51,662 bases of DNA from Nesterenkonia sp. GTDB taxonomy: Bacteria > Actinomycetota > Actinomycetes > Actinomycetales > Micrococcaceae. Location of the stretch: NCBI RefSeq assembly GCF_029265375.1, contig NZ_JAJUJJ010000020.1, positions 1 to 51,662 on the forward strand. The letters run 5' to 3'. The translations under genes and the position numbers were made by a program. Positions 26,827 to 35,822 of the stretch are shown piece by piece; positions within the stretch are counted from its first letter, which is position 1; the number at the start of each line of letters is the position of its first letter. Under the pieces are notes generated by a model, which was given only the letters and a program-made list of their open reading frames with translations, was not told the DNA's origin and made no database searches.

Positions 26827-27806
26827 GCGAGTCTGCCCTCCAGCAGCTGCTCGATCACGGCGGCCACACCGTCTTCGTCGCATCCGGCGGTGACGTGGTT
26901 GGCGGCCTGAAGCGCAGCCGGGTGACCGGAGCCCACCGCCCAGGAGCTTCCCGCCCAGCGCAGCATCTGCACGTCATTGGGCATATCCCCGAACGCGATG
27001 GTGTCCGCAGCGCCGATGCCGCGGCGGGCGGCGAAGCGGCGCAGGGCGGCCGCCTTGTTCACCCCTTTGGAGGAGATCTCCAGGAGGCTGACCCGCGGAG
27101 CCGAGTGGGTGACAGTGGCCAGGTGGCCGATCCTGCGATGCGCCTCGGCCAGGAAGCCGTCCGGGTCGCGGGTGTGGGTCTTGGCCAGCAGCTTCACCAC
27201 GGTGTCGGCCACATGTCCGCTGCCCACCTCGACCCCCGGGGAGGCTGCGGCCCCGGAGGTGTGGCGCTGCAGCGTCTGGTCCAGCGGCCCGAACCGCAGC
27301 TCCTCGTCACGGATCCCGGCGGCGCGGCGGCGTTCGACGTCGAACCACAGCGAACCGCGGGCGAAGTCGTCCTCCAGGTGCAGGTGGTCCAGGGTCTCGG
27401 CGGCGAAGCTCACCTCTGGTTCGAACCCGGCGATGAGGTCCTTCACTGCGAACAGCGCCGCGGCGTTGAGCGGATCGGAGGCGATGACGTGGTCGCGGGC
27501 CAGGTCATAGGTCACCGCCCCGTTGGAGGCGACCACCGGTCCGACTGTGCCCAGGGTTTCGCTGATGCTGCGCAGGGCGCGCACCGGCCGGCCGGTGACC
27601 AGAACGACGACGACGCCGGCGGCGCGGGCGGCCTGAAAAGCCTCTACTGTGCGTGGGGAGAGCACCCCAGTCTCTGCGGCGCGGTAGGAGAGGATGGTGC
27701 CGTCGATATCGCTGGCGATCAGCTGCACCGGCCGGCCGTTGAGCCGGGGCAGGGCGGCAGCGGGCCCGGGCATCGGCGCTTCGGCTGTGCTGCGGTGTGA
27801 CGTCAT
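26823..27806 (-). CDS. HAD-superfamily phosphatase (Cof type)
   Basis: A 327-residue Cof-type HAD hydrolase. Motif I is SDIDGTIL (about residue 34) with both nucleophile and acid Asp, motif II the threonine in VLVTGRP, and the C-terminal motif GDMPNDVQML binds magnesium. The C2B cap lies between. Family members dephosphorylate sugar phosphates and cofactors; the substrate cannot be told from sequence. It lies 4 bases after the PfkB kinase gene and overlaps the GDPD gene. Confidence 0.9.
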   Translation of the reverse strand: MTSHRSTAEAPMPGPAAALPRLNGRPVQLIASDIDGTILSYRAAETGVLSPRTVEAFQAARAAGVVVVLVTGRPVRALRSISETLGTVGPVVASNGAVTYDLARDHVIASDPLNAAALFAVKDLIAGFEPEVSFAAETLDHLHLEDDFARGSLWFDVERRRAAGIRDEELRFGPLDQTLQRHTSGAAASPGVEVGSGHVADTVVKLLAKTHTRDPDGFLAEAHRRIGHLATVTHSAPRVSLLEISSKGVNKAAALRRFAARRGIGAADTIAFGDMPNDVQMLRWAGSSWAVGSGHPAALQAANHVTAGCDEDGVAAVIEQLLEGRLA

Positions 27807-27810
27807 CGCC

Positions 27811-28851
27811 TCAGCTGCTGGCAGCGGTGGTGGTGTCCGTGGCGGGTCCAGACGAGCCGGCGAGCGCCTCAGCCAGTTCGGCGGCGGTGGGCGGCTGGGC
27901 GCCGAAGCGTGAGGAGGTGATGGCCGCGGCCTGCGCGGCCGTGCGCAGCACCTCGGCCACCTCGGCGTGTGAGATCTGCTGCAGGGCCGCTCGCCGGTCG
28001 GCGCCCAGCAGGTTGCGCCGGCTCAGGCTGGAGAGCGTGGCAGCCATGAATGAATCACCGGCGCCGACGGTGTCGGCCACGTCGATGGAGAAGGCCTCCT
28101 GCTCGGCGAATCCGCTGTGGGCCAGGGCCATGGCTCCGGAGGCCCCGCGGGTGACGGTGATCAGCGCGGGTCCCAGCTGCAGCCAGGCCTTCATGGTCTC
28201 GACGTGGCTGCGCTCGGGGTAGAGCAGCTCCAGGTCTTCGGTGGAGGCCTGGATGACGTCGGCGCGGGCGATGAACTGCTCCACCTGCTGCCGGGCCTCC
28301 TCCCGATTGGGCACCACGGTGGGCCGGTAGTTCGGGTCGTAGGAGATGGTGGCGGTCTCCCGTGCATAGTCCAGGACGTCCTTGACCGTCTCGGCGCCGG
28401 GCTGGATCACCGCACCCAGCGACCCGGTGTGCAGGTGGCGCAGGGCGCATTCCGGTTCGGCGTCGGGCTCCGCGGAGCCGGAGGAGGAGGAGGAGGAGTC
28501 GATGAGTTCGTCGAACTTCTGCTTCAGCTCCTCGGCGCTGGGCAGCTGCCAGTCGAGGGAGAACTCGTAGCTGGCTTGGCCGGTGGGGTCCAGAGTGGCG
28601 GTGGCGACGCTGGTGGGCAGATCGTCGGCCTCCAGCAGGCTGGTGATTCCCTGGGCCCGGAGACTGCGGGCGATCATCCGTCCGTAGTCGTCGTCGCCGC
28701 GGCGTCCGGCGAATACGACGTCGTGCTCCAGCCGTGCCAGTCCCACCGCTACATTGAACGGGCTGCCGCCGACGTGGGCCTTGGGCGCAGACGTCTCCGA
28801 CTGGACAACGTCTACCAAGCACTCACCGATGACAGCCAGGTATGAACTCAC
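27811..28851 (-). CDS. PfkB-family sugar kinase, fructokinase-like
   Basis: A 346-residue ribokinase/PfkB-type kinase. The N-terminal motif IGECLVDVV and GGSPFNVAVGLARL bind the sugar; the C-terminal signature DTVGAGDSFMAATL supplies the catalytic Asp and anion hole. The overall pattern is that of fructokinases, which would phosphorylate the ketose made by the polyol dehydrogenase at 8782-10323; that link is inference. Around residues 117-132 there is an unusual Ser run followed by an acidic stretch inside the loop region, probably a flexible insertion. It heads the pfkB-HAD-GDPD operon. Confidence 0.88.
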   Translation of the reverse strand: MSSYLAVIGECLVDVVQSETSAPKAHVGGSPFNVAVGLARLEHDVVFAGRRGDDDYGRMIARSLRAQGITSLLEADDLPTSVATATLDPTGQASYEFSLDWQLPSAEELKQKFDELIDSSSSSSGSAEPDAEPECALRHLHTGSLGAVIQPGAETVKDVLDYARETATISYDPNYRPTVVPNREEARQQVEQFIARADVIQASTEDLELLYPERSHVETMKAWLQLGPALITVTRGASGAMALAHSGFAEQEAFSIDVADTVGAGDSFMAATLSSLSRRNLLGADRRAALQQISHAEVAEVLRTAAQAAAITSSRFGAQPPTAAELAEALAGSSGPATDTTTAASS

Positions 28852-28935
28852 AGTCTCTACACTACCTGCATTCCCCTGTCTGACAGCAGGGTGCTGGCGG
28901 GGTGGTCCTGCGGCTGGATCTGCTGCGCTGGACGC

Positions 28936-30366
28936 TCAGCGCTGGGCGTCATCGGCGGTCTGCCGCAGCAGCTCGTAGCCGCCGAGCAGGTTCTTCAGCG
29001 GCAGGTCCGGCCAGCGGCTGCGCAGCATCTGAACCGCCTGGCGGGAGCGGACGCCGTGGGCGCAGTAGACCACTGCGGGGCGGTCTTCGGTGGCCTGGTC
29101 CAGGCCCGGTGGCGGCTCGGCGCTGCGGGTCAGCTCCCCCAGGGGCACGTTGCGCGCCTGCTCCACGTGACCGGCCTGGTGCTCCCCCGGTTCGCGGACA
29201 TCCAGGATGCAGCCCAGCTGGCCCGCTGCGACCGCACGGCGGAACTCGGCGGGGCTGAGGTCATCGGGCTGTTTGGGCTGGCCGGTGAAGGGGTTGAAGT
29301 CGACGTCGCCGGGCTCGGATGCCGGCGCAGCCGGTGCGCTGGGGCGGGCGCCGTCGTCGCGGTCGGTAGTGGTGGCGTCGTGGTCCGGCGAGGCGCCGTC
29401 ATCGTGACCAGGAGTGGCGGCGTCGTCGTGGTCCGGCGCGGCGCCGCCCTCGTCAGAGGTGGCGGTGGCGCGGTGGCCAGTGGTGGCGTCGTCGTGGTCC
29501 GTGCTGGTGGCGCCGTGCTGATCCCCTGCGGCGGGGCCGCCGCCGAGACCCGCCACATCGGCCCCAATGCTTCGCACCGGTTCGCGTGCCGGGTCCGGGG
29601 CCAGGCGGATCTCTCTGAACCGTGAGGTCAGCGCGTCATAGGTCAGGACCCGGCCCAGCAGCGGCTCGCCGACGCCGGCTAGGAACTTCACCGCTTCAGC
29701 AGCCATCAGCGAGCCGATGACTCCCGGCAGCACCCCGATCACACCGGCCTCCGCGCAGGTGGGCACCTCGCCGGCGTCGGGGGCCTCTGGGTAGAGGTCC
29801 CGGTAGGTGGGGCCGCGTCCGGCCTCGGCCCATGCCGGGTCCCAGTGGCGCTCATCCGGTGCCGACCAGAACATGCCGACCTGGCCGGCGAAGCGCAGGA
29901 TGGATCCCGAGATGAGCGGTGTGCCGGCGATTTCGCAGGCATCGGAGACCACGTAGCGGGTGGCGAAGTTGTCCGAGCCGTCCACCACAATGTCCGCCGG
30001 GGCGATCAGCTCTGCGGCGTTCTCCGCGGTGATCGACACCCGGTGCTCGGTGATCTTCACCTCCGGGTGCAGTCCGCGCATCCGCTCGGCCGCCGACGCC
30101 GTCTTCGGCTTCCCCAGGCTGGATTCGGAGTGGATGACCTGCCGGTGCAGGTTGGAGCGGTCCACCACATCGTGGTCGATCACGTCGATCGCCCCAACCC
30201 CTGCGGCGGCCAGATAGGTCAGCACCGGGGCCCCGAGGCCGCCGGCACCGACCACCACGGCCCGCGACTCCAGCAGCCGGGCCTGCGCCTCGATGCCGAA
30301 GCCGGCCAGGGCGAAGTGCCGCTGGAACCGCTCAGCCTGCGTGCGGGAGAACTTCTCCAGGCTCAT
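28936..30366 (-). CDS. ThiF/MoeB-type adenylyltransferase fused to rhodanese
   Basis: A 476-residue E1-like enzyme that adenylates the C-terminal Gly-Gly of a ubiquitin-like sulfur carrier. The Rossmann loop VVVGAGGLGAPVLTYLAAAGVG is at about residue 40; DGSDNFATRY and the catalytic Cys in PTCAEAGVIG (about 203) follow. The C-terminal rhodanese domain has the persulfide loop YCAHGVRSR (Cys about 432). The MoeB-type CxxC zinc pairs are not evident. Between the domains, roughly residues 275-350, is a long Asp/His/Thr-rich low-complexity linker with repeated units such as DHDDATT. Partner is probably ThiS (31360-31599), possibly also MoaD. The ATG at 30366 is preferred over a TTG six codons upstream. 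Confidence 0.88.
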   Translation of the reverse strand: MSLEKFSRTQAERFQRHFALAGFGIEAQARLLESRAVVVGAGGLGAPVLTYLAAAGVGAIDVIDHDVVDRSNLHRQVIHSESSLGKPKTASAAERMRGLHPEVKITEHRVSITAENAAELIAPADIVVDGSDNFATRYVVSDACEIAGTPLISGSILRFAGQVGMFWSAPDERHWDPAWAEAGRGPTYRDLYPEAPDAGEVPTCAEAGVIGVLPGVIGSLMAAEAVKFLAGVGEPLLGRVLTYDALTSRFREIRLAPDPAREPVRSIGADVAGLGGGPAAGDQHGATSTDHDDATTGHRATATSDEGGAAPDHDDAATPGHDDGASPDHDATTTDRDDGARPSAPAAPASEPGDVDFNPFTGQPKQPDDLSPAEFRRAVAAGQLGCILDVREPGEHQAGHVEQARNVPLGELTRSAEPPPGLDQATEDRPAVVYCAHGVRSRQAVQMLRSRWPDLPLKNLLGGYELLRQTADDAQR

Positions 30367-30534
30367 GCCGGGTGCCCCTCTCAATCTTCATACAGGTATC
30401 GACGATTCATAGCCTGGTAGCCCTATGAGGACTCGACAGACCTATGACGGATGCCGCGGCCGCGGCGGGCGCCAGGCTGGTGCCGCTGCCGTCCCAGCTC
30501 GCCGGGCGGCGCCGGCTCGCCCGCCGGTGCGCAC

Positions 30535-31359
<825 letters not shown>

Positions 31360-31599
31360 TCAGCCGCCCTGCACCGCTGTGACGATCTCCAGCGCATCGC
31401 CGTCACTGAGCTCAGTGGCGGACCAGCGGCTGCGGGGCACCACCTCTCCGGCCAGGGCCACGGCCACCCCCAGCCGTCCGCCGTCGGCGGGAGCACCGGT
31501 ATCCGTCAGCTCCCGTCCGGTGGTGTGCGCCACCGCCTCAAGCACGCGCGCGCCCTCCGGCAGCATGGTCTCGGTGTCATTGATACGAACTGTAGGCAT
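31360..31599 (-). CDS. thiS: sulfur carrier protein ThiS
   Basis: A 79-residue beta-grasp protein ending in Gly-Gly, whose C-terminus is adenylated and thiocarboxylated to donate sulfur for thiazole formation. The hydrophobic core pattern and the acidic DGDALEIVTAVQGG end match ThiS. It is somewhat longer than the usual 65-70 residues owing to a loop near residues 35-45. Followed at once by thiG. Confidence 0.9.
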   Translation of the reverse strand: MPTVRINDTETMLPEGARVLEAVAHTTGRELTDTGAPADGGRLGVAVALAGEVVPRSRWSATELSDGDALEIVTAVQGG

Positions 31600-31709
31600 A
31601 GGTCCTCGTCACAACGTTCCGCTGGGGCCCAGTGTTCCCGGGCTTCCGAAGGCTCCGGCTGAGCATTCTGCAGCGCCGGAACTGTCTTCCTCACCGGTGC
31701 GGCCGGGTT

Positions 31710-32684
31710 TCAATCCATCCTAAGCCGCTGCCGGACTTCGGCGAGCAGGTCCTCCCGATCGGGGGCATAGGCGGTGAGCATCTCCGCCAAGGTGGCCGCT
31801 GAGTGAAAGTGCGCCAGGGAGACATCGTCGCCCAGCCGCAATGCCGCGTGGAGTTCGCTGCGAGCGTGCTCGGTCCGCCCCAGGCGGTGCTCGCTGATCG
31901 CCAGCAGGTAGCGCAGGGTGAACTTCTCCCGGGCAGTGACGTCCTCCCGCAGCAGACAGGTCTGGACTAAGGCGCGCGCCTGCTCCACCCGGCCGACGCC
32001 GAGCAGGTAGAGCGCCTCGGCCCGCTCCACGCTCAGCCCCGGCCGGCCGGGATAGTCCAGGCCGCGGCAGCGCTGCAGGTGGTGGGCGGCGATCGGCAGC
32101 GATCCGGCGTCGACCGCGAAGCCGACCGCCCGCACGTGCAGATGCAGCTGCCAGTACCTGCTGGTGGGAGCGATGCTCTGACGCGCCCGAAGCGCATCAA
32201 GGAACTCGTGGAGCCCGGATGACGGCTCGAAGTAGAGGCTCAGGCGGGCCCGCTGGTCCAGAATCAGCGGCCAGAGGTCCACCAGCAGCTCATAAGGCTC
32301 GGTGAGGGCCAGCTGGGCCCGGGCCTGATCGGGATCGCCATCTGCGATGGCTATGTAGGAAGCGGCCACCGCGGCGGGGACGCCGGGCCAGGTGGTCTCC
32401 CATCCGGCCGGCAGCGGGAATCCCCGGACCCAGTCCAGCAGCTCCTCCGCTCCCCGGTGATCTCCGCTGCTGGCCAGAATCAGGGTCTTCAGCCCGGCCC
32501 GGTAGAGCCGGTGGCCGCTGTACTGTCCGGAGCTGGTCACCGGCGGTTGGACCAGTGGTTCGATCAGACTCTGGGCGGAGGCATAGTCGCCCAGCAGCAG
32601 CTTGCCGGAGGCGGCATACTGGCGCAGGGCCGGGGCGATCCAGCGGCACAGTGCTCCGTGAATGGCCTGCTCGTTCTCCGGCAA
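31710..32684 (-). CDS. helical-repeat protein, unknown function
   Basis: A 324-residue protein made of paired helices rich in Ala and Leu (for example ARAQLALTEPYELL and VEQARALVQTCLL). It resembles the tetratricopeptide-like C-terminal half of MalT/LuxR-type regulators, but no NTPase domain and no HTH are present. The start is a TTG 17 bases after the thiO stop. The same frame stays open and protein-like for about 20 codons further upstream (including LLPALSRLAAALPENE), so it may be a fragment of a longer regulator. Lying inside the thiO-thiS run it is presumably co-transcribed. A role in thiamine synthesis is not indicated. Confidence 0.55.
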   Translation of the reverse strand: MPENEQAIHGALCRWIAPALRQYAASGKLLLGDYASAQSLIEPLVQPPVTSSGQYSGHRLYRAGLKTLILASSGDHRGAEELLDWVRGFPLPAGWETTWPGVPAAVAASYIAIADGDPDQARAQLALTEPYELLVDLWPLILDQRARLSLYFEPSSGLHEFLDALRARQSIAPTSRYWQLHLHVRAVGFAVDAGSLPIAAHHLQRCRGLDYPGRPGLSVERAEALYLLGVGRVEQARALVQTCLLREDVTAREKFTLRYLLAISEHRLGRTEHARSELHAALRLGDDVSLAHFHSAATLAEMLTAYAPDREDLLAEVRQRLRMD

Positions 32685-32701
32685 GGCTGCGGCAAGCCGG
32701 C

Positions 32702-33898
32702 TCAGGGCCGGGAGCAGCGCATGGACTCCAGAGATGCGGCATCGGATACGCCGAGCTGCCGCCCCTCCAGCAGTGCGGCGGATAGCCGTGCGGCCAGCGG
32801 GGCCAGCAGTATTCCGTGCCGGTGAAAACCGGTGGAGACCACTATGCCTTCTGCCAGCTGGTCAAGGTAGGGACGGTCGTCGGGGGTGCCGGGCCTGGCG
32901 CGCGTGGTGATCTCCTCCAGGTGCATCTCGCGCACTGCCGGCAGCACGGCGATGGCGTCCTGGAGCAGCTCGGCGACGCTGCCGGCGTGGGTACCGGCCA
33001 ATCCGTCCTCCCGGGAGGAGGCTCCGATCACCAGGCCGCCGTCTGCCCGGGGCACCAGGTACACCGAGCGCCCGGCAACGGTGGCGCGGACCGTAGCGTG
33101 CAGAACATGCTCCTCCCCCTGAAGCAGCTGCTCGGGCCGGACCCGCAGCCGCAGCACGTCTCCGTGGACCGGGCGCAGGTCCAGCCGGTGGTGCTGCGGA
33201 AGTCCAGCGATCTGCGCGTAGCCCAGCCCTGGACTGAGCAGGATGCGCTCGGCCTGCAGGGTGGTGCCGTCCTGCAGGGTGAGCTGACCGCCGCCGCCGG
33301 GCGCCGGCTCCACCGCTGTGACCGCAGCGGTCATCCACTGGGCGGGCGGTCCCGCACCTGGCCCCACCCTGCGGGGCTCTGCGCCGAGCGCAGCGGTCAG
33401 GCTGCGCACCAGCAGACGGGGGTCCACCTGGTGGTCTCCGGGGATGTCCCAGGCCTTGGCCAGGCCCGGCGTCAGTGACGGTTCGCGGCGGCGCAGTGCG
33501 GTGCCGGTCAGCGGGTGAACGTCCATGCCGTGGCGGGTCTGCAGGTCCACCAATGCTGTGACACTGTCCCGGTCGGAGGGGTCTGCGGCCACTAGAATGG
33601 TGCCGTTCTCCCGGTAGCCGGTGGGTTCCTGGACCGCCGCCCGCAGCGAATCGATGAAATCCGGGTACTCGGCCCGGGAGGCGGTCATGAGATCCCAGAG
33701 CTGCTGCTGCCCGTACTGGACCTCACTGATGGGCGCGAGCATGCCTGCCGCAGCATAGGAGGCGTCCTTGCCGGGAGCGGGGTCGATCACAGTCACTGCG
33801 TGCCCAGCCCGCCGCAGCTGCCACGCGCTGGCCAGCCCGACGACGCCGGCTCCCACGACGACGGTCGACGCTGACTTCGGAACGGAAAGGCTGTCCAT
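32702..33898 (-). CDS. thiO: glycine oxidase ThiO
   Basis: A 398-residue FAD-dependent amine oxidase of the DAAO family. The FAD-binding Rossmann motif VVVGAGVVGLASAWQLRRAGH is near residue 12, and the C-terminal FAD-contacting segment GFHRHGILLAPLAARL is present. ThiO oxidises glycine to iminoglyoxylate, the substrate of ThiG. The ATG at 33898 overlaps the stop of the upstream gene in a TGATG, so translation is probably coupled to the low-GC gene upstream. I favour this start over an in-frame one 60 bases earlier. Confidence 0.92.
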   Translation of the reverse strand: MDSLSVPKSASTVVVGAGVVGLASAWQLRRAGHAVTVIDPAPGKDASYAAAGMLAPISEVQYGQQQLWDLMTASRAEYPDFIDSLRAAVQEPTGYRENGTILVAADPSDRDSVTALVDLQTRHGMDVHPLTGTALRRREPSLTPGLAKAWDIPGDHQVDPRLLVRSLTAALGAEPRRVGPGAGPPAQWMTAAVTAVEPAPGGGGQLTLQDGTTLQAERILLSPGLGYAQIAGLPQHHRLDLRPVHGDVLRLRVRPEQLLQGEEHVLHATVRATVAGRSVYLVPRADGGLVIGASSREDGLAGTHAGSVAELLQDAIAVLPAVREMHLEEITTRARPGTPDDRPYLDQLAEGIVVSTGFHRHGILLAPLAARLSAALLEGRQLGVSDAASLESMRCSRP

Positions 33899-34626
33899 CA
33901 GAACGCTGTCAGCCGGTCTTCCCGGTAGGTCGTAGGTTCCTCTCCGTCGCCGGCCCACGTGACGTCATAGCCCAGGGCCTCCAGCTCTTCTTTGGCTCGG
34001 CGGGGATGATCCCGGACCACCGCAGCTGTCTGGTACTCCCTGAACATTGCGCGGTGTTCATTCACCGCCTTTTTCCAGGTGGGGAGCCGGCGAATATCAA
34101 ACTCAGCGACCAGCATGTGGATGACGTCCCCAATCGAAGGGCGGAACCGGTGGCCGCCGTTCGGCAGGTGAAGACGGTGCGTGGCGCGGGCTCTTTCATG
34201 GTTGCCCGCGACCAGAGAATCTGGATCGACCATCCTGAGCAGCCCCTCATGCTGTGACGATACGTTGATGTGGGAGACAGGTCGCTTCGGTGACTCCATA
34301 TCTCTCTGGTAGTCGATCTGCAGCACCGGCGGCCCCTGAACCTCGGGCGTTCTGAGAATGAATGACGAGCCTCGAACTGCCAGGATGCCTTTCACGGAGC
34401 TCCACGTGCAATTGAAGTGCGCTGCAAGCACCGCAAATTGTCGGCTTTCACCACGTCGAATCAGGGGAATCGGCTCAGTGAGTTCCACTCTGACCCCACG
34501 TGGCCCGATCTGCGCGCGAAAGTGCGATTCGATGTCTTGAAATACCCGGACGATCAGGTCGTTGAGCCGCTCGGCGAAGATTTTCGATTCGCTCAGCAGT
34601 TGCTGATCAGCAGGCAGATCAGTCAT
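33898..34626 (-). CDS. uncharacterised protein, larger member of a two-gene unit
   Basis: A 242-residue soluble protein with no signal peptide or membrane helix. The first 50 residues are helical, the middle is mixed, and a His-containing segment (SHINVSSQHEG) precedes HLPNGGHRFRPSIGDVIHML. The C-terminus is a basic helical stretch (REYQTAAVVRDHPRRAKEELEALGY). I recall similar proteins in other actinobacteria paired with a small protein, but no assigned function. By hand count four lines of it average about 56% GC, against 70-77% in the neighbours, suggesting recent acquisition. It overlaps the small gene by 8 bases and thiO by 1 base. Confidence 0.75.
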   Translation of the reverse strand: MTDLPADQQLLSESKIFAERLNDLIVRVFQDIESHFRAQIGPRGVRVELTEPIPLIRRGESRQFAVLAAHFNCTWSSVKGILAVRGSSFILRTPEVQGPPVLQIDYQRDMESPKRPVSHINVSSQHEGLLRMVDPDSLVAGNHERARATHRLHLPNGGHRFRPSIGDVIHMLVAEFDIRRLPTWKKAVNEHRAMFREYQTAAVVRDHPRRAKEELEALGYDVTWAGDGEEPTTYREDRLTAF

Positions 34627-34813
34627 CTTCTCCCAAGAGGAACCGGATACCTTTCAGCCGCTCGAAAGCCTGCCACTGCGCTTCAGTGTTCAGGGACCAC
34701 GAGTCTCCTTGGCGAAGAAAGCTCTCCTCGGAAAAACCTACCTGCTCAAGAAGACGTCGGCGCTCCTCCTGGAGCTGGTCTTCGCTCACATAGTCAACGG
34801 GAGCAAGTGCCAT
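34619..34813 (-). CDS. uncharacterised 64-residue protein, small member of a two-gene unit
   Basis: The ATG at 34813 follows AGGAGG by eight bases; an in-frame ATG 14 codons earlier has no such site. The protein is acidic and helical, with a heptad-rich LQEERRRLLEQVGFSEESFL and a C-terminal AFERLKGIRFLLGEDD. No HTH or ribbon-helix-helix pattern is clear. The arrangement, a short acidic protein overlapping a larger partner in a low-GC patch, resembles toxin-antitoxin loci, but no toxin fold is recognised in the partner. Function is left open. Confidence 0.7.
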   Translation of the reverse strand: MALAPVDYVSEDQLQEERRRLLEQVGFSEESFLRQGDSWSLNTEAQWQAFERLKGIRFLLGEDD

Positions 34814-34891
34814 GGTGGGTGCCTCCTGCACTGTTGATGTGTTTGAGTATCGCATACGAGCCGGACATTCTTCCGGAGCGCGGTTGCAGGC

Positions 34892-35791
34892 TCAGTTGGT
34901 GGCGTCGGGGTTGAGCAGAGCGGCCGCGGCTATACGGTGCTGCGGGTCCTCCGTGGTCAGCGCGAACATTCCGTAGGCCACCGGAGAGGCTGCCCAGATT
35001 TCGTGGGCGTGCTCGGCCAGGTGCGGCCACACCTCGCCGCCGGCCTGCTCATAAGCCTCCACCGTGCGGGAGAAGGCTTCCTGGCCACCGATGGAGAACT
35101 GGTAGGCGAAGTCGCGCCCGGGATCATCAACCCGCGCAGTGGTCCAGTCCAGCACTCCGGTGATCTCACCGGACTCGCTCAGCAGCACGTGGGCCGGATA
35201 CATCTCTCCGTGGGTCATGACGGTGCTCTGAGGCCACAGCTGGTCGGCGTCCAGCCACCCTCGCCATCTGCGCAGCAGGTCAGCAGCGACGTCGAACTCC
35301 GCGGCTACGGTCTCAATCTCCTCCTGCCAGTTCTGGCGGACCTGCTCAGGAGTGCGCACCTCGACGCCGGCCGCTCGAGCCTCCTCCGGGTCAATGCTGT
35401 GCAGCTGCGCCAGCAGACGGCCCAGTTCCTCGGCGAACTGGGGGGACTCGGGGTCCATATGCCATTGCGGCTCTCCGCCGAGCAGGTTCATCCCCGGACG
35501 TCCGGGAAGTGCCCGGTATGCCAGCAGCTCCTCGGCCTGAATGATCCAATCAGGCACAGCCGGGCTCAGATAGGGGCGGACCAGGTCCAGGATGCGTGCC
35601 TCCTGGTGCATACGCTCCACCACATCAGGTCTGCGCGGGATGCGCAGCACCCACCGGTCCCCGGCGGCGTCGTCGGCCAACGCCACGGTGAAATCCAGTC
35701 CGGATTCGTTGATCTCCACGGTCTGCGCGTTCAGCGCCAGCCCGTGCCACGCGGCCCGCTCAAGAACATCGTCCAGGGATGAGGAGTTCAT
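34892..35791 (-). CDS. macrolide 2'-phosphotransferase-like kinase (Mph/APH family)
   Basis: A 299-residue APH-fold kinase. The C-terminal part matches Mph enzymes closely in pattern: a catalytic-loop segment THGEMYPAHVLL (about residue 193), the metal-binding GVLDWTTARVDDPGRDFA, and EAYEQAGGEVWP. These inactivate macrolides by phosphorylation with GTP. In the catalytic loop the usual HGD is HGE, so activity needs testing. A role in intrinsic macrolide tolerance is plausible, but other alcohols may be substrates. It is upstream of the low-GC pair on the same strand with a 78-base gap. Confidence 0.82.
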   Translation of the reverse strand: MNSSSLDDVLERAAWHGLALNAQTVEINESGLDFTVALADDAAGDRWVLRIPRRPDVVERMHQEARILDLVRPYLSPAVPDWIIQAEELLAYRALPGRPGMNLLGGEPQWHMDPESPQFAEELGRLLAQLHSIDPEEARAAGVEVRTPEQVRQNWQEEIETVAAEFDVAADLLRRWRGWLDADQLWPQSTVMTHGEMYPAHVLLSESGEITGVLDWTTARVDDPGRDFAYQFSIGGQEAFSRTVEAYEQAGGEVWPHLAEHAHEIWAASPVAYGMFALTTEDPQHRIAAAALLNPDATN

Positions 35792-35822
35792 CTGATCACG
35801 CTAGCGCAATCGCGCCCCCGGG

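Noticed and set aside
28891-29625. Plus-strand Gly/Val-rich frame opposite the E1-rhodanese linker (VVVRRG-like repeats)
   Set aside because: Its repeats simply mirror the Asp/His repeats of the real gene on the other strand, and it lacks a ribosome-binding site.
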